From: Psychrobacter namhaensis
GTDB lineage: Bacteria > Pseudomonadota > Gammaproteobacteria > Pseudomonadales > Moraxellaceae
Reading direction: 5' to 3'
Length of the DNA: 64,000 bases
Assembly: GCF_016107545.1 (NCBI RefSeq)
Contig: NZ_JABASS010000014.1
Coordinates: 1 to 64,000 of the forward strand
Under the pieces are notes generated by a model. That model did no database searches and was not told the origin of the DNA. It saw nothing but the letters and a program-made list of their open reading frames with translations. Position 1 is the stretch's first letter, and every line of letters starts with the position of its first letter. The position numbers were made by a program, and so were the translations under genes. Of this stretch, positions 29,929 to 39,771 are shown piece after piece.

Positions 29929-31377
29929 CTAGTAGGTTTGTAATTCTAAGCCGACTGCGGCACCAATATCACTGGATTGGCTATCAGAATCTACCGCCCA
30001 CAGTCTGGTTGTAACCAGCGCTTGTGGTTGTAGCTGATGCTCCCATGCCACATCGATACCGGTTAGTTTATCGGTAGTAGGAAATGCTTGATTAATAGCT
30101 TCATCTGCTTGATTGACTTTTGCATATTGCACTTTAGCATTGATAAAATTACGATTATCAAGCCATAGTCGACCACCAAGCGCGATGCTCTCCGCATCAC
30201 CGCCTAGCGCATACCCCAATGGATAGCCTTGCTGATAATACCCATCTGTATAAGTACCATGGTCATAAGAGACACCCCGAACGTCCTCACTAGTGCGTGT
30301 ATCTGTGTACTCCGCATAAAGCTGATAAGGCTTACCGTAAGCACTAGAAGCATAGTCTGCGCCCGCTAGATACATATTTTTGGCAGGTAGTCCCCCTGCT
30401 TCATCCTCACCGACATACTGAGCATAAACGCCAGCAGGTACATTCACCAATGGTGCTAAATTTAAGCGCGCATCGAACCCACCAAGTTGATTAGCAGGAT
30501 CTCCTTCATCATTACCACCATTATCTTTGGTACCTAACAGAGCATCACCAAAAGAGCTAAGACTTTCTGGTCGGCCCTCTCCGCCCCACATAAAGCTACG
30601 AGATGCCCCAACCTCTAACCATGGCCAAGGACTCGCAGTAAGGCGCGCACCAAATAGTTTAGCATCTGGAATGGCTTCATAATCTTCTAGCTGACCCGCG
30701 AACAGCTGATACTGCCAAGGCCCTACCCACGATAAATACTGATTAGTCGGAGCGGTTTGCGTATCACGCTGCATGGTAAAACCTGCCACCGGTAAGCTCG
30801 CATCACCTCGAATGAGACTACCATCATGACCTGGCCCCCACCATGCTGGTACTTTACCCGCTATTAACCATTGATTGGCTGCTGTACCGGCGATATATGA
30901 TCCTTCAAAACTGACATCACTATCATCATCGATAAGCTCATCGTTCTTTAGGTTGGCTTGTAAATTAAACTCCCAATTCGCTTCACTCAGCGATACGCCT
31001 ACTGTTGCCTGCTGACCAGCAAGCTGATCATCTGCAAACGTTTGTGGGAGCGAATCTCGATCAGTCTGAACGTATAATCCTGCAAAGCCTTTAACCAATG
31101 AATCACGATCTTGATTGAGCCTGGCCTGTACCGACTGTAGTATCTGCTGCTGTGCTGGCGTCTGGGCATTAGCCGTATTTAAAGCGCGTTTGATCTCGTT
31201 AGCCGTCAGTGGCCAAGTGCTGGTGCTAATGTGCACCACCCCTTGAGTATCCAGCCAATCCAAATCTGCCTTTAGCTTCAAATCATTCATATACAGGTTT
31301 TGTGCGGAGGCCCACATCGACATCATCCCAAGGCCTACTAACAAACTGAATTGCTTATATTTTGGTTGCTTATACAT
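29929..31377 (-). CDS. wzi: Capsule assembly protein Wzi family
   Basis: Outer-membrane beta-barrel that anchors capsule at the cell surface. It has a signal peptide ending at about ASA (residue 25), then the family's N-terminal helical region (LKADLDWLDTQGVV, LTANEIKRAL), followed by alternating beta strands. The conserved WWGPGHDGSLI motif of Wzi is present at about 190. The last residue is an aromatic Tyr, as in many barrels. The ATG at 31377 follows AAGGTGG; the GTG at 31386 lies inside that site. It is the last gene of the locus and the only outer-membrane barrel in it. Confidence 0.9.
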   Translation of the reverse strand: MYKQPKYKQFSLLVGLGMMSMWASAQNLYMNDLKLKADLDWLDTQGVVHISTSTWPLTANEIKRALNTANAQTPAQQQILQSVQARLNQDRDSLVKGFAGLYVQTDRDSLPQTFADDQLAGQQATVGVSLSEANWEFNLQANLKNDELIDDDSDVSFEGSYIAGTAANQWLIAGKVPAWWGPGHDGSLIRGDASLPVAGFTMQRDTQTAPTNQYLSWVGPWQYQLFAGQLEDYEAIPDAKLFGARLTASPWPWLEVGASRSFMWGGEGRPESLSSFGDALLGTKDNGGNDEGDPANQLGGFDARLNLAPLVNVPAGVYAQYVGEDEAGGLPAKNMYLAGADYASSAYGKPYQLYAEYTDTRTSEDVRGVSYDHGTYTDGYYQQGYPLGYALGGDAESIALGGRLWLDNRNFINAKVQYAKVNQADEAINQAFPTTDKLTGIDVAWEHQLQPQALVTTRLWAVDSDSQSSDIGAAVGLELQTY

Positions 31378-31480
31378 GGTTACCACCTTTTTATAAATGG
31401 GACTTATCTATGCCAGATAAGCAATTAAGTAATAAATACACTTTTAAAGCATACATATCAACGCACACGTTATAAGCAAA

Positions 31481-32692
31481 TTAGGCTTGACTGGCCTTAT
31501 CAATATTTGCCAACACACTATTCAACGCCTTAACGGTTTGTGCAATCTCTGCTTGTGTCAGCGTGGGATGCACGAGAAACATCAAGCTGGTCTCGCCAAG
31601 CTGCTTGGCGACTGGCAATCTGCTTTTTGGACGCAAACCCGTATCATCAAACGCTTTTTCCAGGTATACCTCAGAGGCTGATCCAGAAAAACAAGGCACG
31701 CCTTGCTCATTAATCTCTTGAATAATACGATCTCGCGACCAATCTTCAGGTAGGCTCTCTGACCGCACATAGACGTAGAGCTTATAATAGGCGTGGGTCG
31801 CATCTGCAAACTGAAGCGACTCTTCTAATCTTGGCACAGAAAGGTAGCCTTTTGCTTCCCACTTAGCACACGCATCTAATATAGCGTGAGCATTGGCGGT
31901 ACGAGCCGCTGTCCAATCGCTCATACGCTCAAGTTGAATACGACCGATGACCGCTTGCATTTCGGTCATACGCCAGTTGGTACCAAAGCTTTCGTGCAGC
32001 CAACGATAGCCTGGTGGATGTTCCGTCTCATATACGGCAGCATAACTCTTGCCGTGGTCTTTATACGCCCACATCTTACGCCATAACTGCTCGTTATTGG
32101 TGGTAACCATTCCGCCCTCACCGCCTGTGGTCATAATTTTATCTTGGCAAAAGCTCCATGCACCGATATGCCCAATACTACCAACGCTGCGACCTTTATA
32201 ACGCGCACCATGTGCTTGAGCGCAGTCCTCAATGACATAGAGACTATGCTGCTCTGCTAACGCCATGATGCCATCCATATCACAAGGCCAACCTGCTAAA
32301 TGCACACAGACGATACCCTTGGTTTTATCCGTCAAGACCGCAGCGATTGACTCAGGCGTAATGTTACCTGTAGCCGCATCAACATCAGCAAAAACAGGCG
32401 TTGCTCCAGTATTGACCACCGATGAGATACTAGCGATAAAGGTACGCGGCGTCACAACCACTTCATCGCCTGCGCCAATATCTAGTGCTTGTAAGGCTAC
32501 ATCTAAAGCAAGCGTACCATTACCCATAGCAACCGCGTAACGACTGTCTGCCCAATGAGCAAACTCTCTTTCAAACTCACGGCCTTCTTGTCCTGTCCAA
32601 TAGTTGACTTTATTGGACAATAATACTTGGCTGACGGCATCAGCCTCGATTTGAGTAAAGCTTGGCCACGGTGAAAATGGTGTGTTTAGCAT
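31481..32692 (-). CDS. DegT/DnrJ/EryC1/StrS aminotransferase, PglE-like (QuiNAc4NAc/bacillosamine branch)
   Basis: PLP-dependent sugar aminotransferase predicted to aminate C4 of a UDP-4-keto-6-deoxy-GlcNAc. The PLP lysine is Lys185 in SFCQDKIMTTGGEGG, and the cofactor-binding IEDCAQAHGARY and MGNGTLAL motifs are present. Its substrate is inferred from neighbours: a PglD-like acetyltransferase and a PglC-like initial transferase directly upstream and a PglF-like dehydratase at the other end of the locus. It corresponds to QhbB-type genes in Acinetobacter K loci that use an ItrB initiating transferase. 403 residues, normal length. Confidence 0.87.
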   Translation of the reverse strand: MLNTPFSPWPSFTQIEADAVSQVLLSNKVNYWTGQEGREFEREFAHWADSRYAVAMGNGTLALDVALQALDIGAGDEVVVTPRTFIASISSVVNTGATPVFADVDAATGNITPESIAAVLTDKTKGIVCVHLAGWPCDMDGIMALAEQHSLYVIEDCAQAHGARYKGRSVGSIGHIGAWSFCQDKIMTTGGEGGMVTTNNEQLWRKMWAYKDHGKSYAAVYETEHPPGYRWLHESFGTNWRMTEMQAVIGRIQLERMSDWTAARTANAHAILDACAKWEAKGYLSVPRLEESLQFADATHAYYKLYVYVRSESLPEDWSRDRIIQEINEQGVPCFSGSASEVYLEKAFDDTGLRPKSRLPVAKQLGETSLMFLVHPTLTQAEIAQTVKALNSVLANIDKASQA

Positions 32693-32742
32693 ACGTGCCT
32701 CAATAGTGATAAATGATTGCTAACTGATAAATAATTAGATAT

Positions 32743-33399
32743 TTACGCTTTATGTAGTGGGCGAGCAGGGTTACCCACCACCACTGCTCCTGCAGGTACA
32801 TCTTTAGTCACGACTGCGCCCATACCCACAATTGCCCCTTTACCAATAATCAAAGGTTTATCAGGGGTGCCTTGCTTGATAATGGCTCCTGCACCAATAT
32901 AAGCATGGTCATGGATGTGAATATTACCATTACAACTAACGCGCGGGGCAAAGGTGACATAGTCGCCAATCACACAATCGTGTTCGACATAGCTGTATAA
33001 ATTAGCATGAAAGCATTTACCGATAGTGACATTGGCCGCAATAGTAACAAATGGACTAAGTGCAGCACCAACACCGACAGTGACTCCGTCCATAATTAAG
33101 GTATTTGCTCCCTGTACTGTCCACAGTGAGACATCATCTTGAACCAACTTATCTGCTATTTTTTGACGAATACTACTATTAGCAATGGCTATAAGAACCC
33201 ATTTACTATCATTATCTAGATTTTTAAATCTATCATAATTCATACCAACATAACCATTGATATGAGTATCTGAATCTAATGCATCGTCAATAAATACGAT
33301 TTGGCTACCATTATTTGATCGCCGCAAATACTCACTAGCCACTGGCATCAAGCTACGACCACAGCCTGAGGCACCATAGACGGCAAAAATATCACTCAT
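32743..33399 (-). CDS. PglD-like sugar O/N-acetyltransferase (left-handed beta helix)
   Basis: Acetyl-CoA-dependent acetyltransferase predicted to acetylate the 4-amino group of a UDP-trideoxyhexose. The N-terminal substrate-binding Rossmann-like part (IFAVYGASGCGRSLMPVASE) spans 1-85, and hexapeptide repeats follow at about 100-210. The catalytic base is probably the His in VEHDCVIGDYVTFAP, as in PglD. It ends with the usual VVVGNPARPLHKA. Its start overlaps the pglC-like gene by 8 bases, which indicates tight coupling. 218 residues. Confidence 0.9.
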   Translation of the reverse strand: MSDIFAVYGASGCGRSLMPVASEYLRRSNNGSQIVFIDDALDSDTHINGYVGMNYDRFKNLDNDSKWVLIAIANSSIRQKIADKLVQDDVSLWTVQGANTLIMDGVTVGVGAALSPFVTIAANVTIGKCFHANLYSYVEHDCVIGDYVTFAPRVSCNGNIHIHDHAYIGAGAIIKQGTPDKPLIIGKGAIVGMGAVVTKDVPAGAVVVGNPARPLHKA

Positions 33400-34015
33400 A
33401 GCTATTTTCTAAAGCTGGCTTGTTTTGAGAGCCTGTAAACTTACTCATTGTCGCTTCGCCGTCAGCACTAATACCATCTTTGATAACCACTTTTTTTACT
33501 GTTTTAAGCAATATCTTGACATCTAGCCACAATGATTGATTATCCACATACCACGTATCTAACTCAAACTTTTGATCCCAACCGATGGCATTACGCCCAT
33601 TCACTTGCGCATAACCGGTAATACCTGGTCGCACATTATGACGACGAGCTTGCTCCTCATTATACAGTGACAGATATTCCATCAATAACGGACGGGGGCC
33701 CACAAGGCTCATATCACCCTTTACCACATTCCACAGTTCAGGTAATTCATCAAGACTGCTATTGCGTAATGCTTGTCCAAAGGGGGTTAGGCGTTCGCTG
33801 TCAGGTAGGAGGTTGCCCTCTTTATCAGTGGCATCTTTCATGGTACGAAACTTAATCATCTCAAACGGCTTCCCGTGAAGGCCAGGACGCGTCTGACGAA
33901 ATAGTACTGGTGAGCCAAGATTTTTATTTACCTTATATGCAGTAATAGCATATATAGGTGATAACACTACTAGAGCAGTTGTTGCAGCAGTGATGTCAAA
34001 CAGTCGTTTTATCAT
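33392..34015 (-). CDS. Initiating sugar-phosphate transferase, PglC/ItrB type
   Basis: Inner-membrane phosphoglycosyl transferase that puts the first sugar phosphate onto undecaprenyl phosphate. It is the short, monotopic form (207 residues): one N-terminal re-entrant hydrophobic helix (about 6-26), then RQTRPGLHGKPFEMIKFRTM, the catalytic region DELPELWNVVKGDMSLVGPR, and GITGYAQVNGRNAIGWDQKF. The neighbours predict UDP-bacillosamine- or UDP-QuiNAc4NAc-type substrate rather than Gal-1-P. The C-terminal tail beyond residue 185 is poorly conserved. Its start abuts the end of the upstream glycosyltransferase gene. Confidence 0.92.
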   Translation of the reverse strand: MIKRLFDITAATTALVVLSPIYAITAYKVNKNLGSPVLFRQTRPGLHGKPFEMIKFRTMKDATDKEGNLLPDSERLTPFGQALRNSSLDELPELWNVVKGDMSLVGPRPLLMEYLSLYNEEQARRHNVRPGITGYAQVNGRNAIGWDQKFELDTWYVDNQSLWLDVKILLKTVKKVVIKDGISADGEATMSKFTGSQNKPALENSYE

Positions 34016-35140
34016 TTATAAGCCCAACATATTTATGAGTCGTTTATTCACTACATGAGCATCAAATTTATCTTGCGCTATTCTATAGCTTTCATGCCCC
34101 ATTATTGCAATCTGTTCAGGATTTTCTATGAAATAAATCATCTTATCCGCTAGCGCTTCAGGGTTCCATTTTTCTACTAGAAATCCATTGACTCCATCTA
34201 TGACAGTCTCTCGGCAGCCCGGTACATCAGTGGTAATAACTGGTCGCCCTATTGCCATCGCTTCTTGAGTACTACGAGGTACGCCTTCTCGATATGAAGG
34301 TAAGACAAATACATGACTGTTTGCAATCCAATCTTGTACATTGGTAACTTGACCGGGATAGTTGATAATATTTAAAGAGGTAAGCCTATCTAGTTCTGAT
34401 TGCTGTAGAGCACCGGGGTTGGAGGAGTCCATCGCTCCCAGTACGGTAAATTGAACATCAGGGTAACTTTTCTTTACTATTTTCGCTGCCGCTATAAAGT
34501 CGTGTATGCCTTTTTCTTTTAGCATTCTACCAATAAACAAGAACTTAATAGGCGACTCAATAGATTTTATCTCCTGAAAACCATAATCATCTAAATCTAG
34601 ACCTATACCACCCAATACCTCTACCTTTTTTACTTTTATATTGTAAAACGCTAATAAGTCGTTTAAATCATCTGGATTTAGAAAAATAATTTTATCTAGT
34701 TGTGGCAACGCTATCTTATAAAGAAAAACTTGAATTTTTTTAATCACCTTGGCTTTTTTACTCAGTCCTTCTGGTTGATTGGTAAACGCATAACCAAGCC
34801 CTTCTAACATGCCAATTACTCGCGGCACTTTAGCCAGCTTTGCTGCCAAAGTTCCAAAAATAACTGGTTTAGAAAAATAGGAAAAAACCAAATCTGGTGC
34901 TATCTCTTTAATCTTTTTAGATAGTGCATAAGTTGCTTTAGCATCAGCTAATGGGTTCATCCCTCCACGACTTAACTCATAAGTTACTGGTATGGCACCT
35001 AGTGACTCTATTTTCTTGAGATCATCCACACTATATTCAGAAGTAAAAGCATAGACAGTATGCTGTCGTAAAGATTTAATTAGTTCGGCACGGAAGCCAT
35101 AAAAACTAGAAGCAACAGTACCAATAATAGCTATTTTCAT
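34016..35140 (-). CDS. Glycosyltransferase family 4, PglA-like
   Basis: Cytoplasmic retaining GT-B glycosyltransferase of 374 residues. The N-terminal acceptor domain begins MKIAIIGTVASSFYGFRAEL; the C-terminal donor domain has FLFIGRMLKEKGIHDFI and the E-x7-E region EGVPRSTQEAMAIGRPVI. Proteins with this N-terminus often add the second sugar to lipid-linked diNAcBac or FucNAc-type sugars, which fits its place directly upstream of the initiating transferase gene. Donor and acceptor are inferred only. Its start overlaps the wzy-like gene by 4 bases (ATGA). Confidence 0.87.
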   Translation of the reverse strand: MKIAIIGTVASSFYGFRAELIKSLRQHTVYAFTSEYSVDDLKKIESLGAIPVTYELSRGGMNPLADAKATYALSKKIKEIAPDLVFSYFSKPVIFGTLAAKLAKVPRVIGMLEGLGYAFTNQPEGLSKKAKVIKKIQVFLYKIALPQLDKIIFLNPDDLNDLLAFYNIKVKKVEVLGGIGLDLDDYGFQEIKSIESPIKFLFIGRMLKEKGIHDFIAAAKIVKKSYPDVQFTVLGAMDSSNPGALQQSELDRLTSLNIINYPGQVTNVQDWIANSHVFVLPSYREGVPRSTQEAMAIGRPVITTDVPGCRETVIDGVNGFLVEKWNPEALADKMIYFIENPEQIAIMGHESYRIAQDKFDAHVVNKRLINMLGL

Positions 35141-36225
35141 CTATTCTCAACCTGTATATTTTTTGAAGATAAGATTTTCAGCCTTAGAATATAGAAAAAA
35201 CTAATATAGACTGCAAAGTAGTTATATAGCCTCAAACGTATAGCTGTACCTAAGTTATCATTACCAATCAGCCAAACACTAGCATATAGCACAAAGAATA
35301 TAATTAGAAACCTCACAAAGCTATCCGCTAATTTAATGTTCTTAATGACATAGATTAACATAAAGAAAAACGGTATGGTCTCAACTACTAGCAAAACAAT
35401 AGCTAATGGATTGGTGACATATAAGCCAAATAATTGCCCTAACGTACTAAGTATAAAATTAGGTATAAACATAATAGGGTTGGAAAAATCCAAACCTAGA
35501 GTTGAACCATTAGCACCCTCTTCGAATCCAGCACGATATTCAGTAAGAAGCTCTAAAAAACCTGCATAATTTATAATAAATAAAGCTAAAAAATATAAGA
35601 AACCAAAAAAGACCAATCTTTTTTTAGTAAATTTAATACCCCATAGGAAAAGAGACAATAAAAAAGCATAACCTAGATAAGGACGTAGACCGAGTAAGAA
35701 TATACCTATTACAATAGAAACACTTAAATAAAAAATAAAAAATAAAAAATTAGAGCTATGTAAACACTTTTTAACTGTCAAACAACCAATTAAAAAACTG
35801 AATACCATAAAAACATCACGATAGATATCAAATGTAAAGAAGTATAAGGTTGGATAGACTAGACATAACAAAATTATATAAAAATAAAGCTTTTGATTTC
35901 GTTTAAGACTAACTCCTGCAAGCTTAGCAGTCATGGCTGGAATAAATACTAAATTTAGCGAGAATAAAAAAAATGCAACAATCTCACGCGAGTATAACCC
36001 AAAATCATTAAGACGCCTCAATATTACTGGCCAAATGTTTACCGCAACATTGAAAAAACCTATAACATAAGCGTGATAGTAATTAGCGTCACTAGCCCCA
36101 CTAAGTGGGCTATTTAAAAAATTACTCTTTATTAAAATATATAAAATAATTTTAATAAAAAACACACTAATTAGCGATATGAATAAAAAGGAGTTAGGAA
36201 TTCTTTCAAAAATTTTACTATTCAT
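35137..36225 (-). CDS. wzy: Probable O-antigen/capsule polymerase (Wzy, EpsG-like)
   Basis: Very hydrophobic, AT-rich 362-residue protein with about ten membrane segments and a larger periplasmic loop (about 215-245, YAGFLELLTEYRAGFEEGANGS). This layout, and its place among glycosyltransferases downstream of wzx, points to the polymerase that joins lipid-linked repeat units at the periplasmic face. Wzy proteins have little sequence conservation, so context carries the call. It is the only unassigned polytopic protein in the locus. Base composition is clearly more AT-rich than flanking housekeeping genes. Confidence 0.75.
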   Translation of the reverse strand: MNSKIFERIPNSFLFISLISVFFIKIILYILIKSNFLNSPLSGASDANYYHAYVIGFFNVAVNIWPVILRRLNDFGLYSREIVAFFLFSLNLVFIPAMTAKLAGVSLKRNQKLYFYIILLCLVYPTLYFFTFDIYRDVFMVFSFLIGCLTVKKCLHSSNFLFFIFYLSVSIVIGIFLLGLRPYLGYAFLLSLFLWGIKFTKKRLVFFGFLYFLALFIINYAGFLELLTEYRAGFEEGANGSTLGLDFSNPIMFIPNFILSTLGQLFGLYVTNPLAIVLLVVETIPFFFMLIYVIKNIKLADSFVRFLIIFFVLYASVWLIGNDNLGTAIRLRLYNYFAVYISFFYILRLKILSSKNIQVENR

Positions 36226-36339
36226 GATATAAAATAGTCCATTTCTCTAGTAGCCATAATTATACAGATACAAGCCGATAGTAGAAATATGAATAAAGTG
36301 ATCATTAACTAATAGAAGTCATAGTATGCTAGATCAAGA

Positions 36340-37479
36340 CTATTCATGCACACCTTCTAAGCTAGTATGCCATATATCATGATATTTCATTACCATGGAT
36401 TCGATACTAAAATTGCCTTTTATATGCTCAGAACCTTCTAATCTTAGCTTTCTCCAACGTTGACTATTATTCATTAAATCTAAGTTTTCCATTATAGCTA
36501 ATGACAGCTTTTCAGTACTATCTGGTTCTACTATCGTGCCATAATCACTCACTATTACTCTAGAATCACCTACATCAGTTGCGATACAAGGAGTACCGCA
36601 AGCCATAGCTTCAGCAATAACGTTTGGAAACCCTTCGCCATAAGACGAGCTCAATACATGTATGTCTAAAGCATTCATTATGCTTGGAATGTCATTTCTT
36701 TGACCCAACAAATAAGTCTCGTTATATAAGCTTGCTTTCTTAATTTGTTCTAAAAGAATTTCATTTTTATCATTTAAATCACGACCTATCAAAACTAGGT
36801 CAAAAGCATAACCTTTTTCTTTAACAACTTTTAAAGCCTGTATCAAACCTTTATGATCTTTCTGTGGATCATATCTGCCAACCATGCCTATAACGGGTTT
36901 CTGTCCAAGGTTTAACTCATTTCTAATTAAGTCGCGAGAGTCATCGTCAATCTTAAACGTACTTAGATCATAGCCGTTTCCTATAACGACAATCTTTTTT
37001 TCATCATATCCTAAGTCAGCATGTGCTTTTACAGCACCTTGTGCGCAAGAAATTATTTTTTTGGGAATAATTGTACTTAACTTTGCATTTAATTTTGCAA
37101 TTTTTATAGTGCTAGATTTAGTATGGTTACTATCAAAGTTACTATGTCTTAGATTCCAGAATATCTTTTTCACTCCTGCCGCTTTTGCAGCAAGTCCACC
37201 AATAAAGTCTGCATGATACATCCAAGTTTGTACTACATCCGGATTAGTTATTTTTATGAGCTTGTATAACTTCAAGATAGATTTAGGAGATATTTTTCCT
37301 GCACTCATATTTAGGCAGTATAAATCTAAACCTTTTTCCAATAATAATGGGCCATACTTACCAGCATCCATCATTGATATAACAATATGCTCATTTGCCT
37401 GATCATGAGTGACTAGACGATAGAGAACACCTTCTGCACCACCGTTATTCAAACCCGTTATTATGTGTACGATTTTCAT
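36340..37479 (-). CDS. Glycosyltransferase family 4
   Basis: A 379-residue GT-B enzyme. It begins MKIVHIITGLNNGGAEGVLY, the NGGAE motif typical of this group; the donor domain carries GMVGRYDPQKDHKGLI and the E-x7-E motif EGFPNVIAEAMACGTPCI. It should add one sugar of the capsule repeat unit at the cytoplasmic face. Linkage and donor cannot be told from sequence. A 114-base gap separates it from the wzy-like gene. Confidence 0.88.
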   Translation of the reverse strand: MKIVHIITGLNNGGAEGVLYRLVTHDQANEHIVISMMDAGKYGPLLLEKGLDLYCLNMSAGKISPKSILKLYKLIKITNPDVVQTWMYHADFIGGLAAKAAGVKKIFWNLRHSNFDSNHTKSSTIKIAKLNAKLSTIIPKKIISCAQGAVKAHADLGYDEKKIVVIGNGYDLSTFKIDDDSRDLIRNELNLGQKPVIGMVGRYDPQKDHKGLIQALKVVKEKGYAFDLVLIGRDLNDKNEILLEQIKKASLYNETYLLGQRNDIPSIMNALDIHVLSSSYGEGFPNVIAEAMACGTPCIATDVGDSRVIVSDYGTIVEPDSTEKLSLAIMENLDLMNNSQRWRKLRLEGSEHIKGNFSIESMVMKYHDIWHTSLEGVHE

Positions 37480-37512
37480 ATTTTAAGTCTCTTAGATTTA
37501 TTAGAGAATATA

Positions 37513-38535
37513 TTATTCTGCATTATTTAAGTAATAGTCTCTATACCATCCAACAAACTTTGAGATACCATTCTCGATACTTGTGTTAGGCTTAAAATCA
37601 ATATCGTTTATAAGTTCATCTACATCAGCATAGGTAATAGGTACATCGCCAGCTTGCATAGGTAGTAAATTCTCTTGAGCTTTTTTCTTACAGGCACTTT
37701 CAATAGCTGTTATAAAGCGGCGTAGCGTAATCGGCTGATTATTACCGATATTATAGACTTTGTAGGACGCAGTGGCAGCCGATGTCAATGATGACTGAGA
37801 AGTAGGTACTTTATCTATTAGACGAATTATACCTTCAACGATATCATCAATATAAGTAAAGTCTCGTTTCATTTCACCATTGTTAAAGACATCAATAGTT
37901 TCACCAGCCAAAATCTTTTTGGTAAAAGAAAAATAAGCCATATCAGGCCGACCATAAGGTCCATAAACCGTAAAGAACCGTAAACCAGTGGTGGGGATAT
38001 CATACAAATGACTGTAGGTATGTGCCATTAGCTCATTGGATTTTTTAGTAGCAGCATACAAACTGATAGGATAGTCGACCCGATCATTAATGCTAAAAGG
38101 TTGCTTAATATTCATACCATATACAGAGCTTGAGCTGGCATATAATAAATGTTTAACCTTGATTTTTCTACAACCTTCAAGAACATTCAAAAACCCTACC
38201 ATATTAGAATCCATGTAAGCATTCGGGTTTTCAATTGAATAGCGTACACCAGCTTGTGCCCCAAGATTAATAACGATATCAAACTCATAATCAGCAAATA
38301 AAGTAGACATCGCTTCACGATCAGCAAGGTCAAGCTTAATAAATTTAAAGAGCTCAGCTCGAGAATGGTTGCCAAGTACTGTTAAGCGTTCGTGTTTCAA
38401 ACCTATATCATAATAGTCATTAATATTATCAATACCAACAATAGTTTTTTTGTCTTCTAATGAGCTGGCTTCCAAAAGAGCTTTGATTAGATGAAAACCA
38501 ATAAATCCTGCTGCACCTGTAACCAGTATTTTCAT
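37513..38535 (-). CDS. NAD-dependent epimerase, UDP-glucuronate 4-epimerase-like
   Basis: Extended short-chain dehydrogenase of 340 residues with the NAD motif GAAGFIG at 7-13 and the catalytic Tyr160-x3-Lys164 (YAATKKSNE). [17 protein letters not shown] and [18 protein letters not shown] are characteristic of the bacterial UDP-GlcA 4-epimerase group that makes UDP-galacturonate. Coupling to ugd (ATGA overlap at 38532-38535), which makes UDP-GlcA, supports this. The product would be UDP-GalA; a different hexuronic epimerisation is possible. Confidence 0.88.
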   Translation of the reverse strand: MKILVTGAAGFIGFHLIKALLEASSLEDKKTIVGIDNINDYYDIGLKHERLTVLGNHSRAELFKFIKLDLADREAMSTLFADYEFDIVINLGAQAGVRYSIENPNAYMDSNMVGFLNVLEGCRKIKVKHLLYASSSSVYGMNIKQPFSINDRVDYPISLYAATKKSNELMAHTYSHLYDIPTTGLRFFTVYGPYGRPDMAYFSFTKKILAGETIDVFNNGEMKRDFTYIDDIVEGIIRLIDKVPTSQSSLTSAATASYKVYNIGNNQPITLRRFITAIESACKKKAQENLLPMQAGDVPITYADVDELINDIDFKPNTSIENGISKFVGWYRDYYLNNAE

Positions 38536-39701
38536 TCATCACCTCCAAAGATATCTCTAGTATAAACTTTATTCATGACATCATCTAAATCACTGGATAA
38601 TCTATTAGTGACAATAACATCGCTTAGATTTTTAAATTCCTCTACGTCTTTAAAAACTCTCGAATTAAAAAACTCTAATTCATCTAATACAGGCTCATAC
38701 ACTATGACGTCTATACCCTTCGCTTTTATACGTTTCATTATTCCCTGAATAGCGGAAGCTCTGAAATTATCTGAACCTTCTTTCATTACTAGTCTATATA
38801 TACCGACTACCTTCGGACTCATAGCCAAAATTGAATCCGCGATGAAATCTTTTCGTGTACGATTCGAGTCTACAATAGCTTTTATAATGTTATTAGGTAC
38901 TTCATCATAATTGGCTAACAGTTGCTTTGTATCTTTAGGCAAACAATAACCGCCATAACCTAATGAGGGATTATTATAATGGCTGCCAATACGATCATCT
39001 AAACAAACACCTTCAATTATTTGACGAGTATCCAATCCAAAAGATTGAGCATAAGTATCGAGCTCATTGAAATAAGCAACACGCATAGCTAAGTAAGTAT
39101 TAGAAAAAAGCTTAATCGCTTCTGCCTCTGTAGAATCAGTAAATAATATAGGGCTATCTTTTTTAATTGCTCCTTCTACTAACATCCTCGCAAACAACTG
39201 AGCCCTATCAGACCTTTCTCCTACAACAATCCTTGAAGGATATAGATTATCATGAAGCGCCTTACCCTCACGCAAAAATTCTGGAGAGAAAATTACATTA
39301 TTTGTTCCGAACTTCTTCTTGATATTTTCAGTAAAGCCAACTGGAACTGTTGATTTGATGATCATTATAGCTAGTGGGTTAATTGTTTTAACTTGATTGA
39401 TAACTGACTCAACGCTATCAGTGTTAAAGTAGTTGGTTTTAACATCGTAATTTGTAGGTGTTGCAATAATAACATAGTCTGCACTACTAAAAGCTTCAAC
39501 AGCTTCAGTGGTCGCTCTAAAATTTAAAGAAGGCTTAGTAAGAAACTCAGAAATTTCCTTATCTACTATAGGAGATACTTTATTATTCAAGAGCTTTACT
39601 TTTTCAGGAACGATATCTAGAGCAATAACTTCATTTTTCTGGGCAAAAATAATTGCGTTTGATAACCCAACATAGCCAGTGCCCGCTACTGCTATTTTCA
39701 T
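38532..39701 (-). CDS. ugd: UDP-glucose 6-dehydrogenase
   Basis: Oxidises UDP-glucose to UDP-glucuronate with two NAD. From the ATG at 39701 it is 389 residues, with the N-terminal NAD motif [10 protein letters not shown], the STVPVGFT motif, FSPEFLREG and the catalytic Cys253 in [13 protein letters not shown]. The form with [18 protein letters not shown] near the start is the one common in capsule and lipopolysaccharide loci. A TTG four codons upstream is a less likely start. It is translationally coupled to the downstream epimerase gene. Confidence 0.94.
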   Translation of the reverse strand: MKIAVAGTGYVGLSNAIIFAQKNEVIALDIVPEKVKLLNNKVSPIVDKEISEFLTKPSLNFRATTEAVEAFSSADYVIIATPTNYDVKTNYFNTDSVESVINQVKTINPLAIMIIKSTVPVGFTENIKKKFGTNNVIFSPEFLREGKALHDNLYPSRIVVGERSDRAQLFARMLVEGAIKKDSPILFTDSTEAEAIKLFSNTYLAMRVAYFNELDTYAQSFGLDTRQIIEGVCLDDRIGSHYNNPSLGYGGYCLPKDTKQLLANYDEVPNNIIKAIVDSNRTRKDFIADSILAMSPKVVGIYRLVMKEGSDNFRASAIQGIMKRIKAKGIDVIVYEPVLDELEFFNSRVFKDVEEFKNLSDVIVTNRLSSDLDDVMNKVYTRDIFGGDE

Positions 39702-39771
39702 AATTGATCTCAATTAGTCATAAATATTTTACATAGAGTGTAATATTTTTTAATTGCTTAGTGAATTTACA

